A DNA stretch of 64,000 nucleotides from Zygaena filipendulae (GCA_907165275.2 OU015652.1:9129001-9193000); one strand, 5' to 3'; positions 12,301 through 21,128 are shown, numbered from the stretch's first letter. A program made the numbers and translations. The notes: generated by a model from the sequence alone, not told the origin.

Positions 12301-15300
12301 AAAACTATCCTATCTTTTAAGTTGGACCATATCATAAATGGTTACAAAATTTTATCAAAATCCGTTCAGTAGTTTCCGAGTCCATCGCGGACAAACAACG
12401 TGACACGTGAATTATATATATTAGACTAGCTGTCCCCCGCGATTTCATCCGCGGTAATTTCGGAGTTCCCGCGGAGGTTGCAGGAAAAAAGTACTCTATG
12501 TCCTTCAGTTCCCGAGGGAATTCCGGGATAAAAACTATCCCATCTTTTAAGTTAGACCATATTATGATTGCAAAATTTTATCAAAATCCGTTCAGTAGTT
12601 TCGGAGTCCATCGCGTACAAACAACGTGACACGTGATTTATATATATTAGATAGATGTTGTCACTATTTAGTATTTATTGAACATCAAAAAACGAAATTC
12701 AATTGACAACTCCTCTATCATGACGAGTGTTTCATTTTCTGAAAAAAGAGAGATAAAGAGAACCCCCAAATTAATATCATGAATAATTGGTGTGCTTTAA
12801 TGAGGAATTTTCTATACAATTTTTGTTACAAATGTTACAGCCTTACGCGGAATATCAGGTGATTATATTGTGTAGAATTAGTTTTGAAATTCCGTAGTCA
12901 AGCTGTCAAGTGTTCATACACGCGACTAGTAAAGTAAACGAATGGTAAATAGTAAAAGGAACTTAAAAATTAATTGTATTTTATTTTTAATGTGTTATCA
13001 TGTGTTTACGTATAAGTTTCCTACACTAATTACCAGTCTCATTCGTTATGTTAAATGTAGCCAAAGTACATAACTGAATGAATGCTATTAGCATTAGATT
13101 TATCAAAGGAATACCATTGATGTAAAAAAAATATTCATTATACTATATCAATGAGAAATACGCATGCATGGATATTAATTAGACATAATATATTATGGCA
13201 CATTTTGACTCCATAATATTAGTGGTGACTACCACGTAGTGATTACCTTCTCTCTGGTGACTACTGTAGAAACTGCCAGCGTCTAATGTTTCAGGAGGCT
13301 ACTTTTTTTATTTCTTAAAAAAATGTGTGACATTGACATTACAGTGAAATTTTGTCTCAAAGAAGTCTACTTAAAGTATGACTAAAGACTCTTGCGTTTA
13401 AATTAGGTACCTAATATTCTTTCTTTTTATTTGTCTAATGTTTTAGAGTATTTGTCTTGGTCAGGGCAATAATAATAATAAGTAATAAGTTTATTTCTTA
13501 AAAAACCATTAAATATAATAAAGTATAATATAAGTATAATAAAGTATAATACTTGAATTTGGATACATTTTAGGTTTACTCCCACAATCCTAGTAAAGTT
13601 ATAGCTGTATTTTAAAAGCTTCATACAAATTCTGTACCGTGATTGGTTATTTGTTTCTCTGCAAAGAAGCGCGTGACTCGTCTGAACGCGATAGAAAGAG
13701 AATGCGCTGTAATCAATTTCGCACTTTATTACAATGTCTCAAGGTTGATAATTACATGGTACATTTATTTTATATTATTCCATTAATAATTACATGGTAC
13801 ATTTATTTATTCTTTCTGATATTATTAGCGACGGGCGATGTCTGTTAGTTATTTCATCGTTGAACAGTATAACTTTCAGAATTCCTCCGTTCTTTCAGAA
13901 CCTAAAGATTTTATTAAGTCTTACTCTTATAATAAAGTAATCAGTAATCACTGAGTTCGTATACCTATGATTGTTGTTACACCCATGTATTTTACTTTAA
14001 TGTACGTAAGCTCGGGGTGCTAACCTTTCGTCAGCACACGCGTGTGTTTCTCTGTATGTGCACTCATTGCGACAAGTCACGAGCAAGGCTGACTGCATAG
14101 GGTGGTGTGGAAATATTTGTAACGTACATCGTTCGGTCGGCAGGTGACACTCGAGGAGCAGATGATATGCGGCGCGCTGCAGACCCTCAACGAGGACGCT
14201 ATGGAGGATGTGCTGCAGTCGGAGCCCCCCTCGCACCCAGGTGAGCCCCCCCTGCACACCATTCGCGAGCACGCCCACCCCCGCCCCCGCCCCGATGACC
14301 TCCGCCAGTCCCCGGGCACCGACACCGACACCGACTCCGAGGGGGAGGAACCCCCGCGCGATCACGTCGTCAACTTCACTGATGACGTGTTCATGTAACC
14401 ATGGAAACGGAGTTCGAATCGTACGTAAACTGCGTCGTGGCTTTTGTGAACCATGCTTTTTACGTAGTATTCCACTTTTACGTTTGTAGATTTCTGTAGT
14501 ACAATAATTGAAAATTAAATAAGCAGTTTTTTTTTGTTTTTTTAAAGTACATAACTAAGATAATTATGATCACAGTATTTTTGGTTAATATAGTAATACG
14601 TGTCTAAATGGATGGTTTGGTCGTGTTTAAAATATAGCATAAGTTTACGAGAGTTAAGATTTGAAGAGTGCAGCACGCGATGCGCGTGACACCGTTGCTC
14701 TCGTAATGTTTAACGCGCAATCTAGACGAGTGTAATATATTTAAACATCACTTGTAGGCGTAGCAAAAGATCACGTGACGCCATTTACGAACGACGCGAC
14801 GAAAATGTATTAAAACAAAATTATTATTGCCACATTAATATTGCCACTGAGTAGAATTATTGACATTCCATATCAAGATAAATAGTTAGGTATTTGTCTT
14901 TTATTATTCTGTATACATGTCAGATTGTAATTTATTTTGATAACGATCTATAATTTTATGAAGGTGTAGTACTTAACTGTCTTTTATTGAAGACGTCATA
15001 AATGCCATAATATTGTTGGATTTGTCGAATTGTCATCACTCATGAGTCATGAGTGACCATGTCAATAAAATCAGCCATCAGTATTTATCCCTAGTTTATA
15101 GTCTGAGAACCCTTAATCAAATTATGTTATCAACTTGTTCCTATGACTGATATAGTTTTATTTAGAATAGATATACCTAACGTAAATATAGCACGTAAAT
15201 TAGCATTCCATTGTTTGATAAGTTTGAATATCGATCCAACACTCCGATTGATCGATTATTTATTTTTGTGCCAAACGTGGGTGCAATGTAAGAATTGCTT

Positions 15301-17122
15301 TTCGGTTTACAGTGAATTTTATTTTTCATAATTTTATTGTTTATAGACATTTGTGATTATCTTTAGTGCTAGGCAAAAGTGATCCATAATTTATTATTGT
15401 CAAACTTGCAGCTAATAAACGTAGTTCCTAAAATAAAGCAATATAATGAAGTTGTACCAACCTTGATTTTCAGAAGACTATAATGAATTTAATCTACATT
15501 AGTGACATTGATTATAATTGTTACGTAAAACTAAGTAACCTTTAATCGATTAGTCTTTTTCAAATGTAAATGGTTAACATATCTCTTGCCTTGTTATAAA
15601 ATATGATAGTAGGTAATGTGATCATGTATAGGCAGTTTGTTGATCTGATACTAAATAAGGAGTTAATGATTGTTAACGCTATACCTGTTGAAAAATGTGT
15701 CTATAGTTATTATACGTTTAAAGAGTTCCATGTTCGATTTTTGCCCCTTAAATTTAAACTATAAATTTTCAAAAGATCTCTTATAACGTAGCATAGGTAA
15801 GACTAAATTGTTCGATAACTCACAAAATGTTTGAAAACAATAAATAAACATATATACGGAAGATAAGGTTGTTTGATTTCAGCCCCACGTTTGGCAGGTG
15901 CATGGTTTTAGTTCTCTCTATAGGTCCGTCCGTCGGCGGCTCGGACGCGGGCGGCGCTCGCCGGGCCTATCCGCAGGGCGAGCAGTTCACAGGTGATTGT
16001 CCTCCCCCGACCGCTCCCGTCCCGCTGCCCGGCTTCGCTCACTAAGCTCAGATCCTTCGACGACTCCCAACAACCTTAAGATGAAAGTTTGTGTCGACAG
16101 ACGAGGACAGCGAGCTCCAGCTGCGGCTGCCGAGCGGCGGCGCGTCGTGGGCCGGCAGCGGGCCGCCCTCGCCCGCGGACACCCCGCGGCCCGCGCGCCG
16201 CGACCCCTCCATACTGAAGGGCGGCGGCAGCTTCCGCTCGCGGCGCGACCCGCCCGCCGTCACCTTCAGCGTGGAGAATGAGGAGCTGGACTCGGACGAG
16301 GGCCAGATCACGTTCAGCGCGCGCTCGCCCCCCGCCGTGCACTACCGCCCCGCACCGCCGCCAGCGCCCGCCACCCCGCCGCCCGCGGTGCGCTCGCGCC
16401 CCTCCTCGCTGCTTGTCGCGAACGACGACGCGCTAGACCTCGTCGGGGCCGCGCTCGCCGTGCGCTCGCGATCGGTCGAAGACTCTAGCAAAGCCGACTC
16501 GCCGATCGTAGACCTCAAGTTAAAAAATCTTAAGAAATCCACCGAGATATTAAAGAAAGTCAGTTCGGCTGAAAAGTTGAGTCGACTCAAGGATAAAATA
16601 ATGTCATTCGGGAGCGGATCGCGCGACCGGAGTCCGTGCCGCGACGAGGACGGCAGCGACGACGAGGCCGCTCCGCTGGTATGCCGCGAGGCGGCCGCCC
16701 CGCCCGGCTGCCCCGGCCGGTCACCGACGGCCGCGTCTCCGGCGCGATCTAAAATATCGGCCGCTTCCGCTAGCGACGACGCCTCGAAACCTATACGAAT
16801 AGAATGCGAAAACAGAAGTTTACACGACCTCAGCGCCAGCACGGACTTTTCGCCTCGCTCCGACACCACCGAACTGGAATCGCCTCGGGACGGCGCTATG
16901 GATTTCGATATGCTTCCGGAGGCTAAGACGGCCGGCGACCACAGTTCGGCGAAGCGAATACAGAGGGAGGACAGCGGCGCGTCGATGTCCAACATGATAG
17001 AGCCGTACAACATGCGGCTGCTGGCGCGCGCCGCGTCCGACAGCGCGCGCGGCCTGTGGCGGCAGGACGCCGTGGACGCGGGCCCGCCCTGGCCCTGGGA
17101 GGACCCCGACTCCGCCGTGTGA
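185..17122 (+). CDS. Kidins220: KIDINS220/ARMS scaffold protein, coding span of 18 exons (5'-partial)
   Basis: This span encodes the C-terminal two thirds of kinase D-interacting substrate of 220 kDa (ARMS), a plasma-membrane scaffold for receptor signalling. The family has N-terminal ankyrin repeats (left of the window), a KAP P-loop NTPase interrupted by transmembrane helices, a SAM-like region and a long cytoplasmic tail. Here I see four hydrophobic segments (exons 1, 4 and 5), a Walker B-like strand VVVVDALD (exon 6), the family block [11 protein letters not shown] (exon 9) and the SAM-like [11 protein letters not shown] (exon 14). The 18 exons total 3,713 nt, about 1,237 residues, and every intron phase joins without a frameshift. 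The Walker A exon is not in the window. The last residues DSAV form a class I PDZ ligand. Coding exons are very GC-rich. Identity is secure; the start of exon 1 and of exon 5 are less so. Confidence 0.93.
960..1252 (+). mobile_element. Helitron-like repeat ending in CTAG
   Basis: Repeat with the body 'tgaatgactgatggatcaac' and a 3' hairpin-like GC end, then GTCAGCTAG|T. Its body recurs at 33,610-33,905. Confidence 0.5.
1360..1497 (+). CDS. Kidins220: KIDINS220 exon 2
   Basis: The acceptor ttttcatttcag and donor ctataag|gtaacc bound a frame reading YEWWWAGGV and ending ALPATPIR. This is the cytoplasmic part just after TM2, collinear with the vertebrate segment that ends in ALPVRFLF. It enters in phase 2 (AG|A) and leaves in phase 2 (AG|G). 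Codon use is less GC-extreme than in the neighbouring exons. Confidence 0.85.
1895..2060 (+). repeat. Interspersed repeat family D, copy 1
   Basis: Shares ATTCATCACG, GTAAAGAAATGTATTAAAC, TTCATAGTTTTG and AAGTTTTGGGCA with the inverted copy near 5.6-5.8 kb. Confidence 0.6.
2151..2321 (+). CDS. Kidins220: KIDINS220 exon 3
   Basis: The acceptor cccggcag and donor tggaa|gtgagt enclose [13 protein letters not shown], then a helix ending LARAFRP and a lysine at the border. It continues the KAP domain between TM2 and TM3. It enters phase 2 and leaves phase 2 (AA|). Long open frames on the opposite strand here are GC-driven shadows. Confidence 0.87.
2358..2530. mobile_element. Foldback MITE family C, copy in KIDINS220 intron 3
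   Basis: 173 bp with ends CCCTCTTAGCC and GGCTAAGAGGG and internal GACAATCT / AGATTGTC. A third, partial relative lies at about 3,550-3,650. Confidence 0.7.
2721..2837 (+). CDS. Kidins220: KIDINS220 exon 4 (TM3)
   Basis: The exon reads W-R-R-A then [19 protein letters not shown] and [11 protein letters not shown], the Cys-Cys-preceded third membrane helix of the family. The donor is caaca|gtgagt. The exon has a clear acceptor (tgtccggcag) and enters and leaves in phase 2. Confidence 0.88.
3061..3271 (+). CDS. Kidins220: KIDINS220 exon 5 (TM4 and juxtamembrane Arg-rich stretch)
   Basis: The exon encodes [21 protein letters not shown], the fourth helix (my reading splits it as GLMIVALAV and [12 protein letters not shown]), followed by an Arg/Ala-rich stretch and [11 protein letters not shown] before the donor acg|gtcagt. 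Phase from exon 4 requires the acceptor gtcgatcag ending at 3060. A second AG at 3078-3079 (atccaacag) is closer to the helix but would break the frame. The start is therefore the least certain of the internal borders. Confidence 0.75.
3621..3636. repeat. Perfect 16-bp palindrome with CACGTG core
   Basis: CATGTCACGTGACATG, inside a partial family C MITE. Probably the fold centre of the repeat, though the core also matches an E-box. Confidence 0.6.
3711..3890 (+). CDS. Kidins220: KIDINS220 exon 6 (Walker B region)
   Basis: This exon has exactly 60 codons, phase 0 on both sides, between gggtgcag and agcaag|gtgagc. It contains [16 protein letters not shown], with hydrophobic strand plus Asp typical of Walker B in KAP NTPases, and [13 protein letters not shown]. 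It is the most diagnostic exon of the gene. A foldback repeat begins about nine bases after the donor. Confidence 0.95.
3900..4140. mobile_element. Foldback MITE family K beside KIDINS220 exon 6
   Basis: About 241 bp; arms of about 75 bases share CCGTTATGTGAA, ACCTAATTTTTG, TACGGCCAAA and CCCTAAATATT in inverted order. It starts nine bases after the exon 6 donor. Confidence 0.75.
5352..5546 (+). CDS. Kidins220: KIDINS220 exon 7
   Basis: The exon runs from cgcgccag to agatcc|gtgagt, 65 codons in phase 0. It includes [17 protein letters not shown], collinear with the conserved 'NGHDYMRNIVHLPVFL' block of the family. It ends in an Ala/Lys-rich stretch and [10 protein letters not shown]. Confidence 0.93.
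5640..5820 (-). repeat. Interspersed repeat family D, copy 2
   Basis: Reverse-complement relative of the copy at 1.9-2.06 kb, in KIDINS220 intron 7. Confidence 0.6.
6686..6974 (+). CDS. Kidins220: KIDINS220 exon 8
   Basis: The exon opens with [18 protein letters not shown], passes through a GCC-repeat-encoded polyalanine run, and ends in [19 protein letters not shown] and NVLYVTG. The latter matches the conserved TDDYFSDISPQSMRRL region. The donor actg|gtgcgt leaves phase 1. The first half is low-complexity and poorly conserved; the second half is firm. Confidence 0.92.
7411..7576 (+). CDS. Kidins220: KIDINS220 exon 9
   Basis: The acceptor tcttttgcag and donor gacaa|gtgagt bound [18 protein letters not shown] followed by [15 protein letters not shown], one of the best conserved blocks of the family. 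It enters phase 1 and leaves phase 2. Codons are less GC-rich at its 5' end. Confidence 0.95.
7923..8101 (+). CDS. Kidins220: KIDINS220 exon 10
   Basis: The exon encodes [12 protein letters not shown], a helix, then [12 protein letters not shown] and [20 protein letters not shown], the C-terminal end of the KAP domain. The donor is aagg|gttcgt, a weaker site, leaving phase 1. An interspersed repeat fragment starts about 30 bases into the intron. Confidence 0.92.
8135..8300 (+). repeat. Family G block in KIDINS220 intron 10
   Basis: Same order of modules as at 55.5 kb: TACCCCTTTCGGAGAAGG, GAAGTTATTTACATCGAAAT and ACGACAACCTCCCGATGAAC. Confidence 0.6.
8415..8530 (+). CDS. Kidins220: KIDINS220 exon 11
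   Basis: The exon runs from gtctccag to cgaaac|gtgagt and reads [20 protein letters not shown] then a Pro/Ala stretch and HMKLFQKRN. It lies in the linker between the KAP domain and the proline-rich tail. Phases (1 in, 0 out) fit the neighbours; sequence conservation here is low. Confidence 0.82.
8587..8828 (+). mobile_element. Retroposed insertion with long target duplication, KIDINS220 intron 11
   Basis: About 242 bp ending in AATAAAGAG and an A-rich tail, flanked by near-identical ~35-base direct repeats (gaagaatcgcggaacttct at 8,557 and again at 8,836). This is the pattern left by target-primed reverse transcription of a 5'-truncated non-LTR element or transcript. Confidence 0.7.
9018..9438 (-). 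mobile_element. MITE family E, copy abutting KIDINS220 exon 12
   Basis: About 420 bp, with outer GGGTATGTTCC / GAACATGCCC ends. Internal blocks (GAAATTCGTTCC, ATACTGC.GCAGTATCC, TTTCGAGGTAAGGT, TTGATCACG.GATCAA) match, in inverse orientation, the copy at 30.3-30.7 kb. Confidence 0.7.
9457..9642 (+). CDS. Kidins220: KIDINS220 exon 12 (Pro/Ala-rich)
   Basis: Sixty-two codons in phase 0, starting [17 protein letters not shown] and ending [10 protein letters not shown] before ttg|gtgagg. It is rich in Pro and Ala, as is the equivalent vertebrate linker. A MITE ends about 19 bases upstream of the acceptor, so the branch point probably lies inside that repeat. Confidence 0.83.
10296..10463 (+). 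CDS. Kidins220: KIDINS220 exon 13 (SAM-like region, first half)
   Basis: Fifty-six codons in phase 0. The frame [19 protein letters not shown], an Ala/Gly loop, then [20 protein letters not shown] matches the 'LSEMTVDDVCKLL ... ILAQCNIDELK' pattern of the family's SAM-like helical region. The donor is ccg|gtagat. Confidence 0.88.
10745..10885 (-). repeat. tRNA-related SINE fragment
   Basis: On the minus strand, GGGAGTTCGATCCCC is a good pol III B box, followed by an AT-rich LINE/SINE-like tail. No A box or full cloverleaf, so not a tRNA gene. Confidence 0.35.
11146..11251 (+). CDS. Kidins220: KIDINS220 exon 14 (SAM-like region, second half)
   Basis: The exon begins after tcccacttgcag with [19 protein letters not shown] and [10 protein letters not shown], matching the conserved 'MNFGDWHLFRNMVLEMR' segment. 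The donor aatg|gtaata leaves phase 1. The intron starts almost at once with a (taa)n-rich retroelement tail. Confidence 0.92.
11745..11955 (-). mobile_element. Helitron-like repeat, near full length
   Basis: On the minus strand it begins TCCTACTAATATTATAAA and ends in a GC hairpin followed by CTAG|T. It includes a (CATC)n stretch. Confidence 0.55.
12139..12233 (+). CDS. Kidins220: KIDINS220 exon 15
   Basis: A 95-nt exon between cttggttgcag and gagaagcag|gtaatt, reading [13 protein letters not shown] and RPSNVEKQ. It enters phase 1 and leaves phase 0. It is tail sequence with no domain I recognise; support comes from splice sites and phase. Confidence 0.75.
12250..12655 (-). mobile_element. 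Two Helitron-like repeats in tandem
   Basis: Two copies, each starting (on +) with ACTAGCTG and a C-rich/GCGATTTCATCCGCGG end and finishing with GTGACACGTGA and TTATATATATTAGA. Confidence 0.5.
14144..14240 (+). CDS. Kidins220: KIDINS220 exon 16 (spliced form)
   Basis: The frame [20 protein letters not shown] and [12 protein letters not shown] ends at cccag|gtgagc in phase 1, which matches the entry phase of exon 17. The same exon also stays open past this donor to a stop at 14,398 (separate entry). Confidence 0.8.
14144..14398 (+). CDS. Kidins220: KIDINS220 exon 16, unspliced alternative 3' end
   Basis: If the donor at 14,241 is not used, the frame continues for 52 codons to a TAA at 14,396-14,398. 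The extension is Pro/Arg-rich and then acidic ([11 protein letters not shown]), ending NFTDDVFM. It has the high-GC codon bias of the true exons, unlike intron sequence, which suggests it is translated in some transcripts. That isoform would lack the 340-residue tail and its PDZ ligand. AATAAA signals occur at 15,414 and just after. This is inference from sequence alone. Confidence 0.5.
   Translation: MTLEEQMICGALQTLNEDAMEDVLQSEPPSHPGEPPLHTIREHAHPRPRPDDLRQSPGTDTDTDSEGEEPPRDHVVNFTDDVFM
15414..15419 (+). terminator. Candidate poly(A) signal for short KIDINS220 isoform
   Basis: AATAAA about 1.0 kb after the read-through stop at 14,398; another AATAAA follows within 20 bases. It would serve the unspliced exon 16 form. 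Confidence 0.3.
15924..15992 (+). CDS. Kidins220: KIDINS220 exon 17
   Basis: A 69-nt exon from tctctctatag to cacag|gtgatt encoding [20 protein letters not shown] plus QFT. Both borders are phase 1. It is an island of high GC in AT-rich intron. It could be an optional cassette since skipping it keeps frame. Confidence 0.72.
16101..17122 (+). CDS. Kidins220: KIDINS220 terminal exon 18 (cytoplasmic tail, PDZ ligand)
   Basis: The acceptor gtgtcgacag leads into an open frame of 340 codons beginning [14 protein letters not shown] and ending DSAV before TGA. The tail is Ser/Pro/Arg-rich, with a Lys-rich amphipathic stretch ([20 protein letters not shown]) and the block [17 protein letters not shown] near the end. 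The final S-A-V fits a class I PDZ ligand (S/T-x-hydrophobic), as does the S-I-L end of vertebrate KIDINS220. Phase 1 entry agrees with exon 17. Confidence 0.92.
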
Positions 17123-17637
17123 ACGCAGCCGCTCACCCGCGACACATTTATGACTTTTTGTGACAACGAATCCACCGATGGCAAGTGGATTAAGCACAGT
17201 GAAGTTAGGGATATACCTGGCGCCATTTTAAAGTCCATAGTTCTTATGTAGACAGTCTATGAAGTTGACATGTTCGATCACAATAGTTTTACATTTCGTG
17301 AAAATTATCAAGTATATGTATTATGTAAGTTTAATACCGCAGCGTAATATGTGGAGGTGCCGCGTGTAGGTACGTAAAATTAGTGATACCATATTAATAT
17401 GCTTGTAAACATATTATATTATTATCAATATGACGAGCCAAATACTTTTTATGGTGATTTGCGGCACCTACATACCTTAATCTAGTTGTACTTAAAAGTT
17501 ATAATTGATCTTACAATAATTAATGAGTACTTAATTATTATTTTTATTAAATATTAAAAAAAAGTAATGGGGATTTTTGTCCCTTTTGTACTGCTTCCAG
17601 AGAATCTCCGAATCTAATTACCGTTTATGAAGGTACA

Positions 17638-17643
17638 AATAAA
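17638..17643 (+). terminator. Candidate poly(A) signal for long KIDINS220 isoform
   Basis: AATAAA about 515 bases after the TGA, the clearest AATAAA I noted in the AT-rich 3' flank. Confidence 0.4.
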
Positions 17644-20600
17644 GACAAACATACTATACGCGATAATACCTATCTAAAATTCTGTAAATGCAAGTGATAA
17701 TTGGTCAGAAACGCTGAACCAGGCGCTGATACATAATACATATTTATTTTCCTAATTATAAAATATAAATGTTATGTATAATCTCTCTTCCTACAAAATT
17801 TTGTTATTTTTCTGTCTTTGTTCTCACGTTAACTTCATTACATGGGTTAGCGCCGCCTCAACGCCTGACGAATGTGTTAGAAAATTTGCATTTAGAAAAA
17901 TACTTAATGAATGAGAATATTGTGATATTATATCCTAAGTAAATGGAAATATATTTGTTCTCAAATTTATTTTCTGTGTATTATTTTTACGCACATATTG
18001 AGAATAACTTCGATAGACGACAGCTAACTATTCAACGAGAATACCGAATATAATAACTCTATCGGTACGTATTACAATCGCTATTCAGACGAGTGACTAG
18101 TCACTATCGTCCGTCTCACCCATTGCGCTGGAAAATAAAAAAGACCCAACTCTGAGTACGTCGCGTGTCAGTTATCCACTCGAAACCAAATGCTCAACCT
18201 TTATCAAAATTGCTATCTGTATTGTTACAAATGCGAGTTTAGTTTCTTTGTTACGATTTCTCGCCCGATCACCATGAAATTTTGCAGTTGTTTTCAAGGG
18301 TCTCTGTAAAAAGACATACGGTACCTTTCATGACTTTCTTCATCTCGGAATTTCTGCGGGAACTCCAAATTTCACGCGGGAGAAAGAGCGGGGAAAAGCT
18401 AGTACTGTATAAAATAGATTATGCCACGCAGTTTCTACAGCGCTGATAGCTAAATAGGCAGTTTTAACGGACCTTTTTGTACTGCCTATTTCGTGGCATA
18501 CTATGTACAAGTACATAGTAGTTAAGCGATTACGATTATAATAATCAATTCTTCTCTCTTTCATTCATAATAGTTTATGACTTTTTGTGATAATTAAATG
18601 AAAGCATGAAATACTTGCATACTATGTATTTTCTCTTTTTGTTCACAGCTACAAAAAAACATTGTATAGGTTTTTACAAATTTCTCGAAATTAATTTTTG
18701 ACAGCATATTAGATGACCTCTTCTAAAAATAGTCACTCAAATTAATTCAAAACGTCATGTAATTTAATACTTATTAGGTTCTAGTAATTTTATTTATTTA
18801 CATGCTATAATTATTGCAATATTTTGTTAGAGAGCTTTAACCTTCTATTGACTGTTGCAATGAATGATTGAAGGCCGTCACAATAAAAAAAAATTTACCT
18901 TGACTTATAATTATTAACTATAACATAATTTAATTTCACATCATATCACATTTCTACACTTGACTAAAATAATTACTATAAAACATCAACAGTGAAAATA
19001 TTTTTATTAGACGTTATATTTTTGCATATAAGTTAACTAATAGCTGGTAATGGTAACTTATAGCTAAAAAACTAAGAATAGAAGCCAACACATACCTATT
19101 TTGTTTCATAACGTAATCAGAGGAAACACTGATAAACTAGCATGGTTGTGCTTTAAAGAAATTCAATATGCACTTTTACATATCACTTGTATTACATCAT
19201 TCCCTTAATTCATTTGAACTCTATTTCAACAACAATTTGCCTCGATCAATAAACACAAGTATAGAAGGAATAACAAGTATCTTCCTAATTGGTAGCACGA
19301 ACACATGTGTGGAAAGTGAAAGATTATAATATATATATATTATATAGGTAGGTACCTATAACTATTATTTACAACAAAAAATATAACTGACTAAAATAAT
19401 ACCTAATTTAATTAAATTCAGCTACGATTGCTAAGTAGTACAAATAAAGTAAGATTATTAGGTACTATAAATTTTATAAGTACATGTATTTCGATAACAG
19501 GTCGACTTATTAACTAATCTGCAAAGAACAGTTGTTTTTTTGTTAAATAATATAATAAATATTCTTAAAATAATATAGATTAAGTATATGAAAGGAACAA
19601 TAGGAACAATAATTATAAGGATTACTATAATAGCTACATAGTCCATACAAGCGTACAGTCAGCATCAAAAGTAGCCAAGCAATTCAGGTGTCCACAGAGT
19701 GCTACACATTCAAAGTGATCATAATCATCTAGCTATTTCGGAGTTCCGCGGGAATTCCAGGATTAACTGTACATCTAAACCTTCCTCTTGAATCACTCTA
19801 TCTATTGGTGAAAACCGCATGAAAATCCGTTCCGTTTTTGAGTTTATCGCGAACAGACAGACAGACGCGGCGGAGGACTTTGTTTTAATGCAACAAAAGC
19901 TTTATGATTGTTGTGACACAGTTGCAATTGTGACTGAGCTCATACCTTGTCCAATATTTCGTAGCATATTAAAAAGTGGTCGTCATTGTCAAACCTCAGT
20001 TGATATAATATGTATAAGGTAATTTTTCAAAATTACTTTCTTAACAAAATTCTTAGATTTTTGGTTAAGATTATATTAATTGATGTTTAGATGATACTGA
20101 AGCATATGATGCTAAGAATAATTTGAATAGATTGCTGCGCAGTAGGGCTATTACGTAACTTTTGTTTCTATCATTTTTCGGTTGCAATTCAAAACATGGC
20201 GGTTTTGCGATTAAAAAATTTACATTTTGACACCTACAATATCTAGTAATCAACCAAAATAGACATAGACATACTGATCTGTATTCATATGAATAACTAT
20301 TGCACACAGTAAAACTACGTGGACTCAAAAACTAAAATTTTATATTGAATACATAGTATTATGCCGAATCGTATACATAATTAATATATAATATAAATAC
20401 GTTAGTGTCCTTTTACACCAATGCATGCACGTTGTCTGCTGCTTCACTCTCGTGAATTTTATATAAGAAAAACAAACATGCCGCCAACGGTTTCAATGGA
20501 ATCAATTTAGTAATTTTAGTGCGATGCGCATTTTTCATTTTTAAATGAATAGAATGATTGCAAAAATGAAGAATAGGCCATTACATCGAAAAATAGGGAA

Positions 20601-20746
20601 TCGGTACAACAATAGTGTAACAATAAATATTATGAGCGATGAGCGGTTACACCATGATAACCATCTAATATTGTGTGGAACGGGCATGTCCTCACGGAGC
20701 ATTTCGTCGCGGCCGACTAAAATGTATCCAATTCTAAATAAGTGAC
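17644..20746. other. Intergenic gap between convergent KIDINS220 and AVL9
   Basis: AT-rich sequence with no supported exon. It contains a small foldback (about 18,420-18,510, with ATGCCACG/CGTGGCAT and CTATGTAC/GTACATAG arms), Helitron-like fragments at about 18,335-18,405 and 19,735-19,870, and a copy of MITE family H at 20,145-20,275. The AVL9 3' UTR must start here but I could not pick its end. Confidence 0.6.
20145..20275 (+). mobile_element. MITE family H, partial copy
   Basis: Matches the left part of the 62.9-kb element: GGGCTATTACGTAACTTTTG, TTTTTCGGTTGCAAT and AATCAACCAAAATA. Confidence 0.6.
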
Positions 20747-21128
20747 TTACACGACCTGTATTTTGTTTATATTCGTCGCGGTGTCCTCTAAAGACTTGTC
20801 CGGTGGCTCGGTGAGGTTGGTGTGCGTTCTGTTGTCGTGTTGGGATTCCTCCGTGGGCTCCTCCGCGTCCGACACGTGTGGCGCGTCATCAGCAGCGGGA
20901 TCGCTGTGGGGCGCGAGCGGCGCGGCGGGGGCGGCGGGTGCGGGCGCGGGCGCGGGCGCGGGCGCGGTGACGGCGCTCCACCAGCCCGAGAGCGCGCCGC
21001 GCGCCTGCGACAGGGCGCCGCCGACCGCGCGCGAGGTGGTCGCCACCGCGCGCCCCGTGCCCGCCACCGCCGCCGTCACCTTCCTGCCGCCCTCCGTCGT
21101 CGCCATCGTACTGTGCACGAGCGATACG
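20747..21128 (-). CDS. AVL9: AVL9 exon 7 (stop codon)
   Basis: After ttaattgaaag the frame reads VSLVHSTMATTEGGRKV, RAVATTSRAVGGALSQARG and LSGWWSAV, an (AP)n run, and then LTEPPDKSLEDTATN before TAA at 20,747-20,749. The vertebrate protein ends just after the equivalent LTEPPDE, supporting this stop. The stop overlaps a perfect donor-like GT|GTAAGT. The acceptor has a weak pyrimidine tract but is the one that fits phase. Confidence 0.85.

Noticed and set aside
16342..17238. A 298-codon open frame on the minus strand
   Set aside because: It is antisense to the KIDINS220 terminal exon and results from GC-rich codon bias; no recognisable motif.
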